Shown piece after piece: positions 45,801 through 55,195 of a stretch of 64,000 nt of DNA. This DNA is from Acidicapsa acidisoli. GTDB lineage: Bacteria; Acidobacteriota; Terriglobia; Terriglobales; Acidobacteriaceae. Numbering within the stretch: the stretch's first letter is position 1; every line of letters begins with the position of its first letter. A model generated the notes under the pieces. That model was not told the DNA's origin. It did no database searches and saw only the letters and a list, made by a program, of their open reading frames with translations. Both the position numbers and the translations under genes were made by a program. The stretch is taken from NCBI RefSeq assembly GCF_025685625.1, contig NZ_JAGSYI010000003.1, positions 558,001 through 622,000 of the forward strand, given 5' to 3'.

Positions 45801-48800
45801 CTAAAAGATGAACTTCCCGGCTAGCTGGAGCTGTCGCGCTGTACTTGCGGTGCTGTTGATCGTACCAAAGGCTGATCCGCTATTGAGGTCGCTATTGGGC
45901 TGACCCAGGTCTACGTGGTTGAACAGATTGAATGCCTCGGCTCGAAACTCGAATCTTCGCCCTTCTCCCAATGGGAACTGGCGAAAGAGCGACATATCCA
46001 GATTCCAGAAGGCAGGGCCCGAGAGAGAATTGCGTCCCGCAGTGCCGAAGGTGTAAAGCGCCGGGGCGGCATAATTTGCGGTATTGAACCACTCCGCTGC
46101 GGACCTATGCGAAATGCCGGAGCTTTCCACCTTATTCAAATGTTCAGTAGTCAAAAACCCCTGTCCGATATTTGCGATATCGCTACTGATGGCGGGAGTA
46201 AAAGCAATGCCCGAATGTGTTTGGAACAGATCGTTAAGCTGCCAGTTCCCCAGGATGTAATCAAGCACGCCGTTCTTAGTGGAAAGCATTTTTCCCTTCC
46301 CAATAGGAACCTCGTAAAGCGTGTTCACAGTCAAAATGTGCCTTAAATCAAGTCCTGATACAGATCGATCATAAAGAGCCGGGTGATAGGGGTCCTGCGG
46401 AGCGCCGCCTTCAACACCGTAATATCCATCGCCTCCGACATCAATGGACTTTGACCAGGTGTAGGCCAATCCGTACGAGAAGCCGCTGGTGTACCTCCTC
46501 TCCAGCGAGACCTGTAGCCCGTTGTAATTGCCGCTGCCTACGCTGCGATCGTAGTACGTCGGGGCCATGTAGGGAAACAGAGCGCGTGACTGAGGGTCGC
46601 CAGGTCCTGGCGTAAGCGCAGTGTTATACATGCCGCCAACATCAAGCCGGTGCGACGACGAGCCAACATAATTCACTGTCAGTGTGGTCGAAGAGCTAAG
46701 AAGTTGCTGCACGCCAAAGTTCCATTGTTCCGAATAGGGATTCTTTAGATTCGGATCGTACATAAAGCCGACCTGAGCGAATGGAGTAGGCGCTGGAAAG
46801 AAGCTATTGCCTGCGCTTGCGAATGGATCCTGTGATGTAACTGTCGGTGTTGCAGAGCTTGTTTTCGGCACGTTCAAATTAACAGCTTGTTGCTGACCTG
46901 TGTCAGGCCAAAGTCCGGCGATATTCTGTGCATCTTGCAATACACCCGCCCAATTGTCATACACGATGCCGAAAGCTCCGCGAACGACTGTGCGATCCGT
47001 GAACTTGTAAGCAAAACCGAGGTGGGGGCCGACATTCGTGTCGGTGTTATGAAGTATTTTTTCGTTTGGAGACACGACGACGTTCGCAGGGAGCGTGCCA
47101 TCTCCGGGAATGCACGGCGCAGCGCCGCGGACACTGCAGAGAGGAGGAAGCTTCTGAATGATATAGGTGCCGTTTTCGAGATCATCATCACCTGTCTCTG
47201 GCCCGCCGTTTTGACCGATTTGCTTGCTGGTCCCATAGGGTGGATTAAATGTGAGATCGTATCGAAGCCCCAGATTAACCGTCAATTTCGAGTTAACTCT
47301 CCAGCTGTCCTGCACAAATTCGCTCATAACACCGCCAGGACGCGTTTCCGAGTTCTCGTTGCGCCGCTGAGCTGAGTCTGGAGCGTTGATGAGAAAGGAG
47401 GCGACCGGATCGCCGGTATTGACGGTGTCAAGAGGATTTGTGTCGGCGGTTTCTTGCGCAGCGTATGTGAGGTTTGAAAGGGCGATCGGAGCCAAAAATT
47501 TATTGCTGATGAACCCTCCGCCTATGTGAAACTCGTGGTTTCTCCATATCTTCGTCAAAGCGCCACTGTATTGGTTGGAGTTCGGAACGTCCGGGTGGTT
47601 CGATATGTTCTCGGTTGCGCTGGAATATCCATTGATCGCAAGTTGTGGAAGAAGGCTTCTCGAATTTCCTATAGCGGTGTAACCGCCGGCGAACGCCTGC
47701 GCGAACCCAACCTGACTAATGATCCCCGCCGATCCTTTTGTGAAGAAAGCTGAGGCATTGGCTCCGGCAAGCGTTCGGCCGAATTCAGCCTGAAGAATGA
47801 GACTGGGATTGAAGACATGTACGTAGCTGCCGCCATAGTTCCTATTCGGATTGGTGTTAACGTTTGGTATTCCTGGGAGGCCACCGGAACTACTTTCTAC
47901 ACTGGTGTCATAACTATAGCGAAACCACGCCGAGTCATTCCCGCCAACTTTTTGGTCAATCCGGGCAGTCCATTGGTTGATGGTCTGGGTTTCGGGAGTT
48001 GTGTCAAGCACATTGTCTCCGTTTGCATCAAATGCTGGCCCGGCCGCCGGGAAAACGAAGTTCGCGTAAGCTTGCATGGCGGGGCTGATGTCACCTGGAG
48101 CATTACCTACAGGAATCTGGTTCCCCTGATATGGCTGACGGATGTACTCGCCGGGATTGGCTGGATCCGGGATGGTGGTATACGGGTTGTATATCTGTGT
48201 CGGCCAACTGCTCTCATCTCCAGCGAGTTGGGCGACGGTCGGAACTTTTCGAGGAGCATTACTGGTCTGCGAGAAGCGGAATCCCTGATATGCCCCAAAG
48301 AAGAAGGTCTTGTTCTTGCCGTTGTACAGTTTCGGGAGCCAAACCGGACCTCCTACGGCACCGCCGAATTCGTTCTCTTTATAAGGCGTCCTGGGCGTAT
48401 CTGGCGGCAGGAAGTAGGCCTGAGCATCGAAGATATCATTGCGGTCATACTCCCACGCTGAACCGTGGAGACTGTTTGTGCCGGACTTAGTGACTACATT
48501 TATGACCCCGCCGGTTACCGACCCGTATTCCGCACTATCTGTGTGAGACACAACCTTGAATTCCTGAATTTCATCAATGATCGGCGGCACCGCATACACA
48601 CTGTGGAAGGCGCCGAAGTTGCTCAGGCCATCTGTGAAAAAGTAATCAGATCGGTTGCCCTGCCCATTAACGGAGGGAATTGTGGATGCCTGATTAAGTG
48701 GCTCCGGTGTTGCATATTGGCCTCCGCCGGGACCGCCCTGCCCGTTGTTTACCGGAGATATACCCGGACTCAGGATCAGAAGCTGAGTAAAGTCACGCCC

Positions 48801-49280
48801 GTTAAGCGGAAGATCGTTTACCTGTTGAGTCCCAATGACGGTACCCAGATTCGCACTTGACGTCTCCAGTTGCGGAGTAGCGCCCTGAACCGTAACGACG
48901 GTACTTTGCGAACCAACGGTCAGAGCAAAGTCAATCGTCGCGGCCTGTCCGACGGTAAGTGTGAACTCGGGAACCCGCTGCTCCGCGAAGTTCGGAGCTG
49001 ACGCCTGAACCGTATATCGCCCGGGAGTGATAGACAGGAAGAGATAGGCGCCCGCACCATTGGATGTGGTTGTGTTCTCGACGTCTGTGGCCACATTCCT
49101 TAGCACGATTTGAGCGCTCGGAACCACAGCGCCGCTGGGATCTCGGACAGCTCCGCTTAGCGAGGCCGTCGATAGCTGTGCCAACCCTGTGCCGGATAGC
49201 AGCAGGATGCCACTCAGTAAACACGCCTGCCACAGGGAAAATACTCTACAGGTCTTCCACCACTGAACTGAAAACTCCAT
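45801..49280 (-). CDS. Oar-type TonB-dependent receptor with carboxypeptidase-regulatory-like domain
   Basis: This is an outer-membrane transporter of 1159 residues. It has a signal peptide ending LLLSGTGLAQ, a CarboxypepD_reg-like domain (LSGAVRDPSGAVVPSAQI to about residue 125), a plug with LPLNGRDFTQLLILSPG and GGVINVVTKSGTNSLHG, and a long barrel ending LQLAGKFIF. Receptors of this type are abundant in acidobacteria and are thought to import glycan fragments, siderophores or peptides. The neighbours here suggest mannosides. GAGGAGG precedes the ATG at 49280. A promoter lies at 49430-49459. Confidence 0.93.
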   Translation of the reverse strand: MEFSVQWWKTCRVFSLWQACLLSGILLLSGTGLAQLSTASLSGAVRDPSGAVVPSAQIVLRNVATDVENTTTSNGAGAYLFLSITPGRYTVQASAPNFAEQRVPEFTLTVGQAATIDFALTVGSQSTVVTVQGATPQLETSSANLGTVIGTQQVNDLPLNGRDFTQLLILSPGISPVNNGQGGPGGGQYATPEPLNQASTIPSVNGQGNRSDYFFTDGLSNFGAFHSVYAVPPIIDEIQEFKVVSHTDSAEYGSVTGGVINVVTKSGTNSLHGSAWEYDRNDIFDAQAYFLPPDTPRTPYKENEFGGAVGGPVWLPKLYNGKNKTFFFGAYQGFRFSQTSNAPRKVPTVAQLAGDESSWPTQIYNPYTTIPDPANPGEYIRQPYQGNQIPVGNAPGDISPAMQAYANFVFPAAGPAFDANGDNVLDTTPETQTINQWTARIDQKVGGNDSAWFRYSYDTSVESSSGGLPGIPNVNTNPNRNYGGSYVHVFNPSLILQAEFGRTLAGANASAFFTKGSAGIISQVGFAQAFAGGYTAIGNSRSLLPQLAINGYSSATENISNHPDVPNSNQYSGALTKIWRNHEFHIGGGFISNKFLAPIALSNLTYAAQETADTNPLDTVNTGDPVASFLINAPDSAQRRNENSETRPGGVMSEFVQDSWRVNSKLTVNLGLRYDLTFNPPYGTSKQIGQNGGPETGDDDLENGTYIIQKLPPLCSVRGAAPCIPGDGTLPANVVVSPNEKILHNTDTNVGPHLGFAYKFTDRTVVRGAFGIVYDNWAGVLQDAQNIAGLWPDTGQQQAVNLNVPKTSSATPTVTSQDPFASAGNSFFPAPTPFAQVGFMYDPNLKNPYSEQWNFGVQQLLSSSTTLTVNYVGSSSHRLDVGGMYNTALTPGPGDPQSRALFPYMAPTYYDRSVGSGNYNGLQVSLERRYTSGFSYGLAYTWSKSIDVGGDGYYGVEGGAPQDPYHPALYDRSVSGLDLRHILTVNTLYEVPIGKGKMLSTKNGVLDYILGNWQLNDLFQTHSGIAFTPAISSDIANIGQGFLTTEHLNKVESSGISHRSAAEWFNTANYAAPALYTFGTAGRNSLSGPAFWNLDMSLFRQFPLGEGRRFEFRAEAFNLFNHVDLGQPNSDLNSGSAFGTINSTASTARQLQLAGKFIF

Positions 49281-49429
49281 CACATCCTCCTCAAATTGTC
49301 TTGCGGGCATACGAGATCGGTGTTTCCCAGTCGATGTACTTGTCGGGGTAGGCGTGATTGGTTGCCTCCAGCCATCTGGTTACGGCCTGATTGCGAGGTC
49401 ATAGGAACACCGATTTCTTGTTGTCGGTC

Positions 49430-49459
49430 ACAATAAGCGAGCGAAATCTGTGTTGTCAA
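49430..49459 (-). promoter_or_regulatory. Promoter of the TonB receptor gene
   Basis: On the minus strand TTGACA (49459-49454), an 18-bp spacer and TATTGT (49435-49430). The spacer holds ATTTCGCTCGC at the same register as in the histidine-kinase promoter at 58473-58502. Confidence 0.6.
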
Positions 49460-49815
49460 GCACAAATATTGTCATTATATGCGTATTTCACTCACCATAT
49501 GCGATTGTTGATCCATTACACGCCGTGAGTCTCCGGCCGGGAAACGAATGCCCTGAAGTTTTAACGTCGATAAAATCTAATGGTATATATCTGTATTTAA
49601 TACACTTAAATAAACTCACGCGTTTGAGAATTCCAGGGCCCCTGGAGTCGGGAAAAAGCCTGATTGAGACATCGCTTCTCGCTCATGAACAGAGATTGAA
49701 TGTCGGGAGTAACGAGGGAAGGTTTGAACCTTGCTTTCAAGGGTTGTAGATATAGAGCCGTGAAAAACCGAACACGGAATCGATTAAATCATATTTAATG
49801 CATTAAATGTCGATA

Positions 49816-49871
49816 ATCGATCATTACATGCGATTGTTTTATTGACATTCGACCATTGTTTCCTTTAGCAT
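49816..49871 (+). promoter_or_regulatory. Isomerase promoter with two DeoR-type sites
   Basis: TTGACA at 49842-49847, an 18-bp spacer and TAGCAT at 49866-49871. Two sites fit the inverse of WATGRTCGAW: ATCGATCATT at 49816-49825, and TTCGACCATT at 49848-49857 inside the -35/-10 spacer. They are 32 bp apart. A repressor bound there would block polymerase. Confidence 0.55.
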
Positions 49872-50198
49872 TCTCACTCGACGCGCACTCCAGCCGAACC
49901 GACGACACGATAGGCAGATCTCGTTCCTCCGCATCAGGTTCGGAAGTCAAGTCCTGCACTTCAGTAGCAACTGTTTCTTACCGTAGCGTGAACAAACCGA
50001 TTGCATGGCAGAGGGTTGCCCATTCGAAGGGCTGGTTGGCCATTTGTAGCAATACCGACACGATGCTGGGAATCAAATGATCTATCTCGGAGGCTTCAAT
50101 AGGAATTGAAATGTCCAAGAGGGTGACAGCGTCATATGCGGTCTTTCGATCATCATGAGATCGCTTTGGCCGGTTTTGATTTCGGTGAAATACGCTAA

Positions 50199-51965
50199 AT
50201 GGAGTTCTGTGAGCTGATGCGACGAGAGACGAATTACGATAGATTCCCCACATTTAGGGTAAGCGGGTGTGAATCGGAATGTTGGGAAGGTTGGCCCAGA
50301 ATCCTGGAACGGCTGAAGACATTCGGAGTGTCAGAGAAGTGCACGATTTCCTTCGAATGTTATCCGGGCGTATATGAGAGAGCACTGATCAGCGCTCTGG
50401 TGGAAAGCCTGCGCCCCTCGGGCCTGATCGTCACGTCGGACCTGTTGAAGAGTCCGTCCGAAATCGAGCAGATGGTATCGGATGTGCTGGGCGACGATCC
50501 TGTGTTTGGTCAAATGAACCCTCTTGAAATTGCGGATTTTTTTGATAGTGCGAAGCTCGCAAACGGGCGCGAAATGGCCAAAAACTGGAAGCATGGGCTC
50601 TTGGTCATTGTCGGCACGGGGGCGTCTCTAGTATCCGGAGAACCGAATCTGCTCGTATATGCAGATATGGCTCGTTGGGAGATCCAGCAACGTCAACGAC
50701 GGAATGAGGTCGGGAATCTGGGTACCGACAATCTCCAGGAAAGTCCGGGGCAGAAATACAAGCGGGCGTTTTTCGTCGATTGGCGCGCCGCCGACCATCT
50801 TAAGAAATCACTGTTGCAGAAGATCGATTTCTGGCTTGACACTAACGGAGATATTCCGAAACTCGTGACCGGCCGCGCTATGCGGGATGGACTACAACAG
50901 ATTTCCCGTCGCCCTTTTCGGGTAGTTCCCTATTTCGATCCAGGGCCGTGGGGTGGCCATTGGATGGAGAGGGTTTGTGGCCTCCCCACGGGGATGCCGA
51001 ATTATGCATGGTGTTTCGACGGCGTACCCGAGGAAAATAGTTTGCTGCTTTCTTTTGGAGGGACATGCGTCGAGATTCCAGCCATGAACCTCACCCTTCT
51101 TCATCCGCGCGAGTTACTGGGCGACGCGGTGTTATCCCGATTCGGAGCCGAGTTCCCGATTCGTTTCGATTTGCTCGACACGATGGGTGGTGGAAACCTT
51201 TCGCTACAGGTTCATCCAAGAACTCAATTCATCCGTGAGCACTTCGGCATGCAATACACGCAGGACGAGAGCTACTATTTGCTCGACGCCGGCGAGGATG
51301 GCGACGTATACCTCGGTCTTAGGAATCATATTGACCAAGAAGCCATGATTGGGGAGTTGAAAACGGCTCTAGGCGCCGATGTGTCGTTCAGGGCTGAGAC
51401 GTACGTAAACCGCTTCCCTGCCAGGAAGCACGACCATTTCCTGATTCCGGCGGGCACCATCCATTGCTCGGGCAAAAACTGCATGGTCCTTGAGATAAGC
51501 GCAACTCCGTATATTTTCACATTCAAGTTGTGGGATTGGGACCGGCTCGGTCTGGACGGCTTGCCTAGACCGATTCATCTCGAGCACGGCTTGGCAAACA
51601 TAGCTTGGAACCGCGACACGGATTGGGTTGAGAAAAACCTGATCAATCGGATTGATCCATTGGGCCAGGGCCACGGGTGGCGCGAGGAGCGCACAGGGCT
51701 CCACGAATTGGAGTTCATTGAAACGCGCAGGCATTGGTTTACGAGTTCGACGCCTCACGATACACTTCAGACGGTCAATGTTCTCAACCTCGTTGAAGGA
51801 GAGGAGGCTATCGTCGAAAGCCCGACGGAAGCCTTCGATCCGTTTGTCGTTCACTATGCTGAAACTTTCATTGTCCCGGCATCTGTGGGCCGATATTCAA
51901 TCTCACCTGCAGGACGATCCTTGGGAAAGAGCTGTGGAACGATAAAGGCGTTTGTCCGTTCCTAG
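50199..51965 (+). CDS. Class I mannose-6-phosphate isomerase with N-terminal extension
   Basis: The 588-residue protein is about twice the length of simple bacterial enzymes of this class. The C-terminal half carries the cupin metal-site signatures NLSLQVHPRTQ (Gln, His), DESYYLLDAG (Glu) and IPAGTIHCSG (His). The isomerase converts mannose 6-phosphate to fructose 6-phosphate. The N-terminal ~220 residues include FFVDWRAADHLKKSLLQKID and RPFRVVPYFDPGPWGG. I see no P-loop there, and its role is unknown. Long versions of this enzyme occur in mannan-utilisation loci of other phyla, by recollection. The ribosome-binding site is weak. Confidence 0.85.
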   Translation: MEFCELMRRETNYDRFPTFRVSGCESECWEGWPRILERLKTFGVSEKCTISFECYPGVYERALISALVESLRPSGLIVTSDLLKSPSEIEQMVSDVLGDDPVFGQMNPLEIADFFDSAKLANGREMAKNWKHGLLVIVGTGASLVSGEPNLLVYADMARWEIQQRQRRNEVGNLGTDNLQESPGQKYKRAFFVDWRAADHLKKSLLQKIDFWLDTNGDIPKLVTGRAMRDGLQQISRRPFRVVPYFDPGPWGGHWMERVCGLPTGMPNYAWCFDGVPEENSLLLSFGGTCVEIPAMNLTLLHPRELLGDAVLSRFGAEFPIRFDLLDTMGGGNLSLQVHPRTQFIREHFGMQYTQDESYYLLDAGEDGDVYLGLRNHIDQEAMIGELKTALGADVSFRAETYVNRFPARKHDHFLIPAGTIHCSGKNCMVLEISATPYIFTFKLWDWDRLGLDGLPRPIHLEHGLANIAWNRDTDWVEKNLINRIDPLGQGHGWREERTGLHELEFIETRRHWFTSSTPHDTLQTVNVLNLVEGEEAIVESPTEAFDPFVVHYAETFIVPASVGRYSISPAGRSLGKSCGTIKAFVRS

Positions 51966-52106
51966 CGGCCATTCAGATGATGATCGGCAAGATCAAAGGA
52001 AGTGGGAATTGCGGAGTTAACGGACTAATCATCATAAGCGATATTGCATCGCCAACTTACTGGCCAACGAGGTTAATCTTGGTCAAGTCCGGACTCGGAG
52101 GGAACT

Positions 52107-53912
52107 GTGAGAGATCTCTTCAAAGATTCGCATGTAAATGGCTCGAATGAGCGGTCGGTGACATTTTCTAATGGAAGGCGCGTCCTTTTGGGGGGCATGG
52201 CGGCGTTAGGGGCCGGATTGGTTGGTTCAGCCAGCGTCCCCAGTGACCTGACGGCGCTACCGTCAGTGGGAACGCCGTCCAAGTCCCAAGCTGCTGCAGT
52301 TCCCTGTGCGCGAAACAAGGCCATTCGTTCCGACTCCACTACTGTGGTAGAGACAAGCGCGGGCAAGATCCGTGGATTTGAGCGAAACGGAGTCTACATT
52401 TTCAAAGGCATACCATACGGCGCTTCGACCTCCGGCCCGAGGCGCTTCATGCCAGCATCCAAACCTGAACCATGGACAGGGATTCGCAACGCGCTGGCAT
52501 ACGGTCGAGTCTGTCCACAGCAGGATTCCGCACACTTCAATATGGACGGAAAGAACCTCGCGAATTCCGACGAGGATGCCTTTCTGCTTCATCGGGGGTC
52601 CGCCACCACAGTGCCAGGCGAAGACTGCCTGCGAGTGAATCTTTGGACGCCGGAGATCAACGGTTCGCATAAACGCCCCGTCATGGTCTTCATGCATGGA
52701 GGTGGTTTCTCCGGAGGGTCCGGGCATGACCTTCTTTCCTATGATGGCGAAAGTCTCGCTCGTAATCACGATGTGGTTGTAGTGAATCACAATCATCGAC
52801 TCAACGTTTTCGGCTATCTCAATCTGGAACCAATTGGTGGTGAAGAATTTGTAATGTCTGCCAATGTCGGAATGCTTGATATCGTCGCTGTTCTTGATTG
52901 GGTCCATACGCATATCGTGGCGTTCGGTGGCGATCCCGGGAACGTAACTATATTCGGTCAATCCGGAGGCGGAGGGAAGGTCGCCGCTTTGATGGCGATG
53001 CCGGCAGCTAAGGGGTTATTTCATCGCGCCATTATTCAAAGCGGCCCTTTTTTGAAAGCTCTCAATCCTGACTATTCTCTACGGATAACAGAACTGCTGA
53101 TTGCTGAACTTGGATTGTCAAAATCTCAAGTCAAGGAGTTGCAGAAGATTCCGGTGGACCGACTTTTGGGTGCTGCTGCGGAAGCTATGAAGAACATGCC
53201 AAAGAGTCGACCGTTTCAGCGCGACGGATATGGTTGGGAGACCGCTGTCGGCTGGGGGCCCACCGTGGATGGGCACATCCTACCCAATCATCCATTCGAC
53301 CCGGGCGCCCCCATGGTCTCGTCGGATGTGCCGCTGATCACAGGCACCAATCTCAACGAAAGTATCAATGGAGTCGACCGCCTCGACGCGGAATCCATGA
53401 CCACTGATGAAATGATTCAATTGGTTCATGACACATTTGGCAGTGATGGCACTGCGATTATTGCTGCTTATCGGGAGGAATATCCCCGGGCAGATCCGTT
53501 CGACCTCTGGGCTGCCATTGCCGCATCTCAATGGCGGATCCCTGCGATCGCGCAGGCCACAAGGAAAGCCAACTTAGGAACGGCGCCCGCGTACTCCTAC
53601 ATTTATTCCTGGCGCACGCCAATGTTGAACAAGCGTCCAGGAACATTCCACGCATGCGAAATCTCATTCGCTTTTGACAACGCGGAAATCTGTGATCACT
53701 ACAGCGCAGGCGATCCGGGTGCGTTCATCTTAAGTAAACAGTTGAGCAAGGCCTGGGTGAACTTCGCGCGAACAGGAAATCCCAATCACGATGGCCTGCC
53801 CAATTGGCCGACCTACACAGCCGAGTCCCGCGCAACCATGTTCTTCGATGCTCCGTGTGAAGTTCGTTACGATCCCGAAGGAAAGGGATTGAAAATCATC
53901 ACACAATCTTAA
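52107..53912 (+). CDS. Type-B carboxylesterase, Tat-type export signal
   Basis: This is a 601-residue alpha/beta-hydrolase. A Tat-like segment ([19 protein letters not shown] at about 22-40) comes first. The oxyanion loop HGGG is at 197-200, the nucleophile is Ser286 in FGQSGGGG, and the general acid is probably in the GTNLNES region. The final His lies in [10 protein letters not shown]. It could deacetylate acetylated mannosides or cleave other esters in the periplasm. The gene starts with GTG and is convergent with the symporter gene. Confidence 0.88.
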   Translation: MRDLFKDSHVNGSNERSVTFSNGRRVLLGGMAALGAGLVGSASVPSDLTALPSVGTPSKSQAAAVPCARNKAIRSDSTTVVETSAGKIRGFERNGVYIFKGIPYGASTSGPRRFMPASKPEPWTGIRNALAYGRVCPQQDSAHFNMDGKNLANSDEDAFLLHRGSATTVPGEDCLRVNLWTPEINGSHKRPVMVFMHGGGFSGGSGHDLLSYDGESLARNHDVVVVNHNHRLNVFGYLNLEPIGGEEFVMSANVGMLDIVAVLDWVHTHIVAFGGDPGNVTIFGQSGGGGKVAALMAMPAAKGLFHRAIIQSGPFLKALNPDYSLRITELLIAELGLSKSQVKELQKIPVDRLLGAAAEAMKNMPKSRPFQRDGYGWETAVGWGPTVDGHILPNHPFDPGAPMVSSDVPLITGTNLNESINGVDRLDAESMTTDEMIQLVHDTFGSDGTAIIAAYREEYPRADPFDLWAAIAASQWRIPAIAQATRKANLGTAPAYSYIYSWRTPMLNKRPGTFHACEISFAFDNAEICDHYSAGDPGAFILSKQLSKAWVNFARTGNPNHDGLPNWPTYTAESRATMFFDAPCEVRYDPEGKGLKIITQS

Positions 53913-53940
53913 GTCGAAGACTTGAGTTACTGTAAGTAAC
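53911..53940. terminator. Two small hairpins between convergent genes
   Basis: AAGTC-GAA-GACTT (53911-53923) and GTTACT-GTA-AGTAAC (53926-53940) are both perfect inverted repeats at the meeting point of the esterase and symporter genes. They may act as a shared weak terminator. Confidence 0.4.
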
Positions 53941-54940
53941 GGCTTGAGCCTGCAAGAATAAAAATCGCCAGCACGAGCACGGTCACGCCCGCCCACTGGA
54001 CGCGAATGGGAAGTGGTCCGCAATCCTTCCATTCGCCGGTAAACATACCCAATATGGTCGCAGTAATCACGATCAACGACATGAACAACGGCCATCCAAG
54101 AATCGGACCCCAGGCACCCAGTTGGCCTGCTGCCAGTCCATAGAGCAGGGTACTTCCGAACCATAAGATGGCCATCATCGCCGCCAGAGCCCAGTATGAT
54201 CGCCCCACCCTGTATTTTTGTCCGGAGCGGTTCCGTTTCATCAACCAAGCACAATACAGGACATTCGGAACCGCACCGGCAAGCAGCAGTGGAAGCCAAA
54301 TCGCGTTAATCGCGTTGAGTCCGTTTGCGCCAAAAGAGCGAGCGACTTCGACCAACGGTGTTCCGAAAGCAACTCCGAAATTCATGAGGGATGCGGCGAG
54401 ACCGCAGATAATCGCAAGCAGCAATCCCTGCGAGGTATTTTTGGGGGAGGCGATAGACAGTCTGATCGGTCTGTCTCGCAGCCTTCCGGCAGCGGCACAG
54501 AGCATCACGCCCAAGAGGACGAATGCGACTGCACCAATGACCGCATATCCAGCCGCGCTGTTGAGATGTTCTCGGTGCAGAGACACCATGGGAATCAAGC
54601 TGCCCACGGCCGCGGATGTTCCTAGAACGATAGAAAATGCGAGTGTAATCCCGATCATATCCACCGCAATGCCAAAAAACACCTGCGCTACTCCCCAGCC
54701 CGCCCCAAAGCTTGCGACTTCGAGAATTACGCCCAGAGGGGCTGAGCGGTAAACCATAGACAGATTCGGGATGGTCACCAAGGCGGCCACAAAAGGCAGA
54801 ACAACGAGCGCGAATATCGTCCAGGCAAGCCAAGTGTTCTCCCATGCCCATTTTCGGGCATACTTCATGGGCATCGTGAAGCTGGCGTTCATTACGCCGG
54901 CGATGATGAGGGTTGCAATTCCGCTTGATGGGCTGGTCAT
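53927..54940 (-). CDS. RhaT-like sugar/proton symporter
   Basis: The 337-residue inner-membrane protein has about ten helices and matches the L-rhamnose-proton symporter family: NASFTMPMKYARKWAWENTW near the start, AFGAGWGVAQVFFGIAVDMIG-like second segment, and GWPLFMSLIVITATILGMFTGEW near the end. No rhamnose catabolic genes are nearby, and the neighbours act on mannosides. Import of mannose or a related hexose is therefore a reasonable inference. Confidence 0.88.
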   Translation of the reverse strand: MTSPSSGIATLIIAGVMNASFTMPMKYARKWAWENTWLAWTIFALVVLPFVAALVTIPNLSMVYRSAPLGVILEVASFGAGWGVAQVFFGIAVDMIGITLAFSIVLGTSAAVGSLIPMVSLHREHLNSAAGYAVIGAVAFVLLGVMLCAAAGRLRDRPIRLSIASPKNTSQGLLLAIICGLAASLMNFGVAFGTPLVEVARSFGANGLNAINAIWLPLLLAGAVPNVLYCAWLMKRNRSGQKYRVGRSYWALAAMMAILWFGSTLLYGLAAGQLGAWGPILGWPLFMSLIVITATILGMFTGEWKDCGPLPIRVQWAGVTVLVLAIFILAGSSRYLQ

Positions 54941-55195
54941 TGTCGACTTCCTTCCGCTTTGCTTATGACGCTAACAGCTTGAAGCCGGTGCTGTCGGTTA
55001 CGCCAGGTCAATGACTCGAGAGTCTCAAAATCTCATCTAAAAGGGCTTTTGCAGCAAACATCACCTGTGAGTATTCAAGATTGTCCGACCAAGAAGATCG
55101 ACAATTCGATTACCAATTCTGGCGCGTCTCTTTCTGCCATCGCGCCCTTCAAAAACTTTCGGTTTTCAGTGTCACCCAGCCTGCGGTCGATTGAA

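Larger units (their letters stand above)
49281..50198. other. AT-rich divergent control region, 0.9 kb
   Basis: This region separates the TonB receptor gene from the isomerase gene. It contains a promoter for each, two WATGRTCGAW-type sites, and the 11-mer ATGCGATTGTT at 49499-49509 and 49828-49838. A minus-strand frame at 49978-50253 (91 residues) has no recognisable family and overlaps the isomerase start. The isomerase would have a leader of about 320 nt. Confidence 0.5.

Noticed and set aside
49978-50253. Minus-strand frame of 91 codons in the receptor/isomerase control region
   Set aside because: It overlaps the isomerase start and the promoter region, has no ribosome-binding site and no known family.
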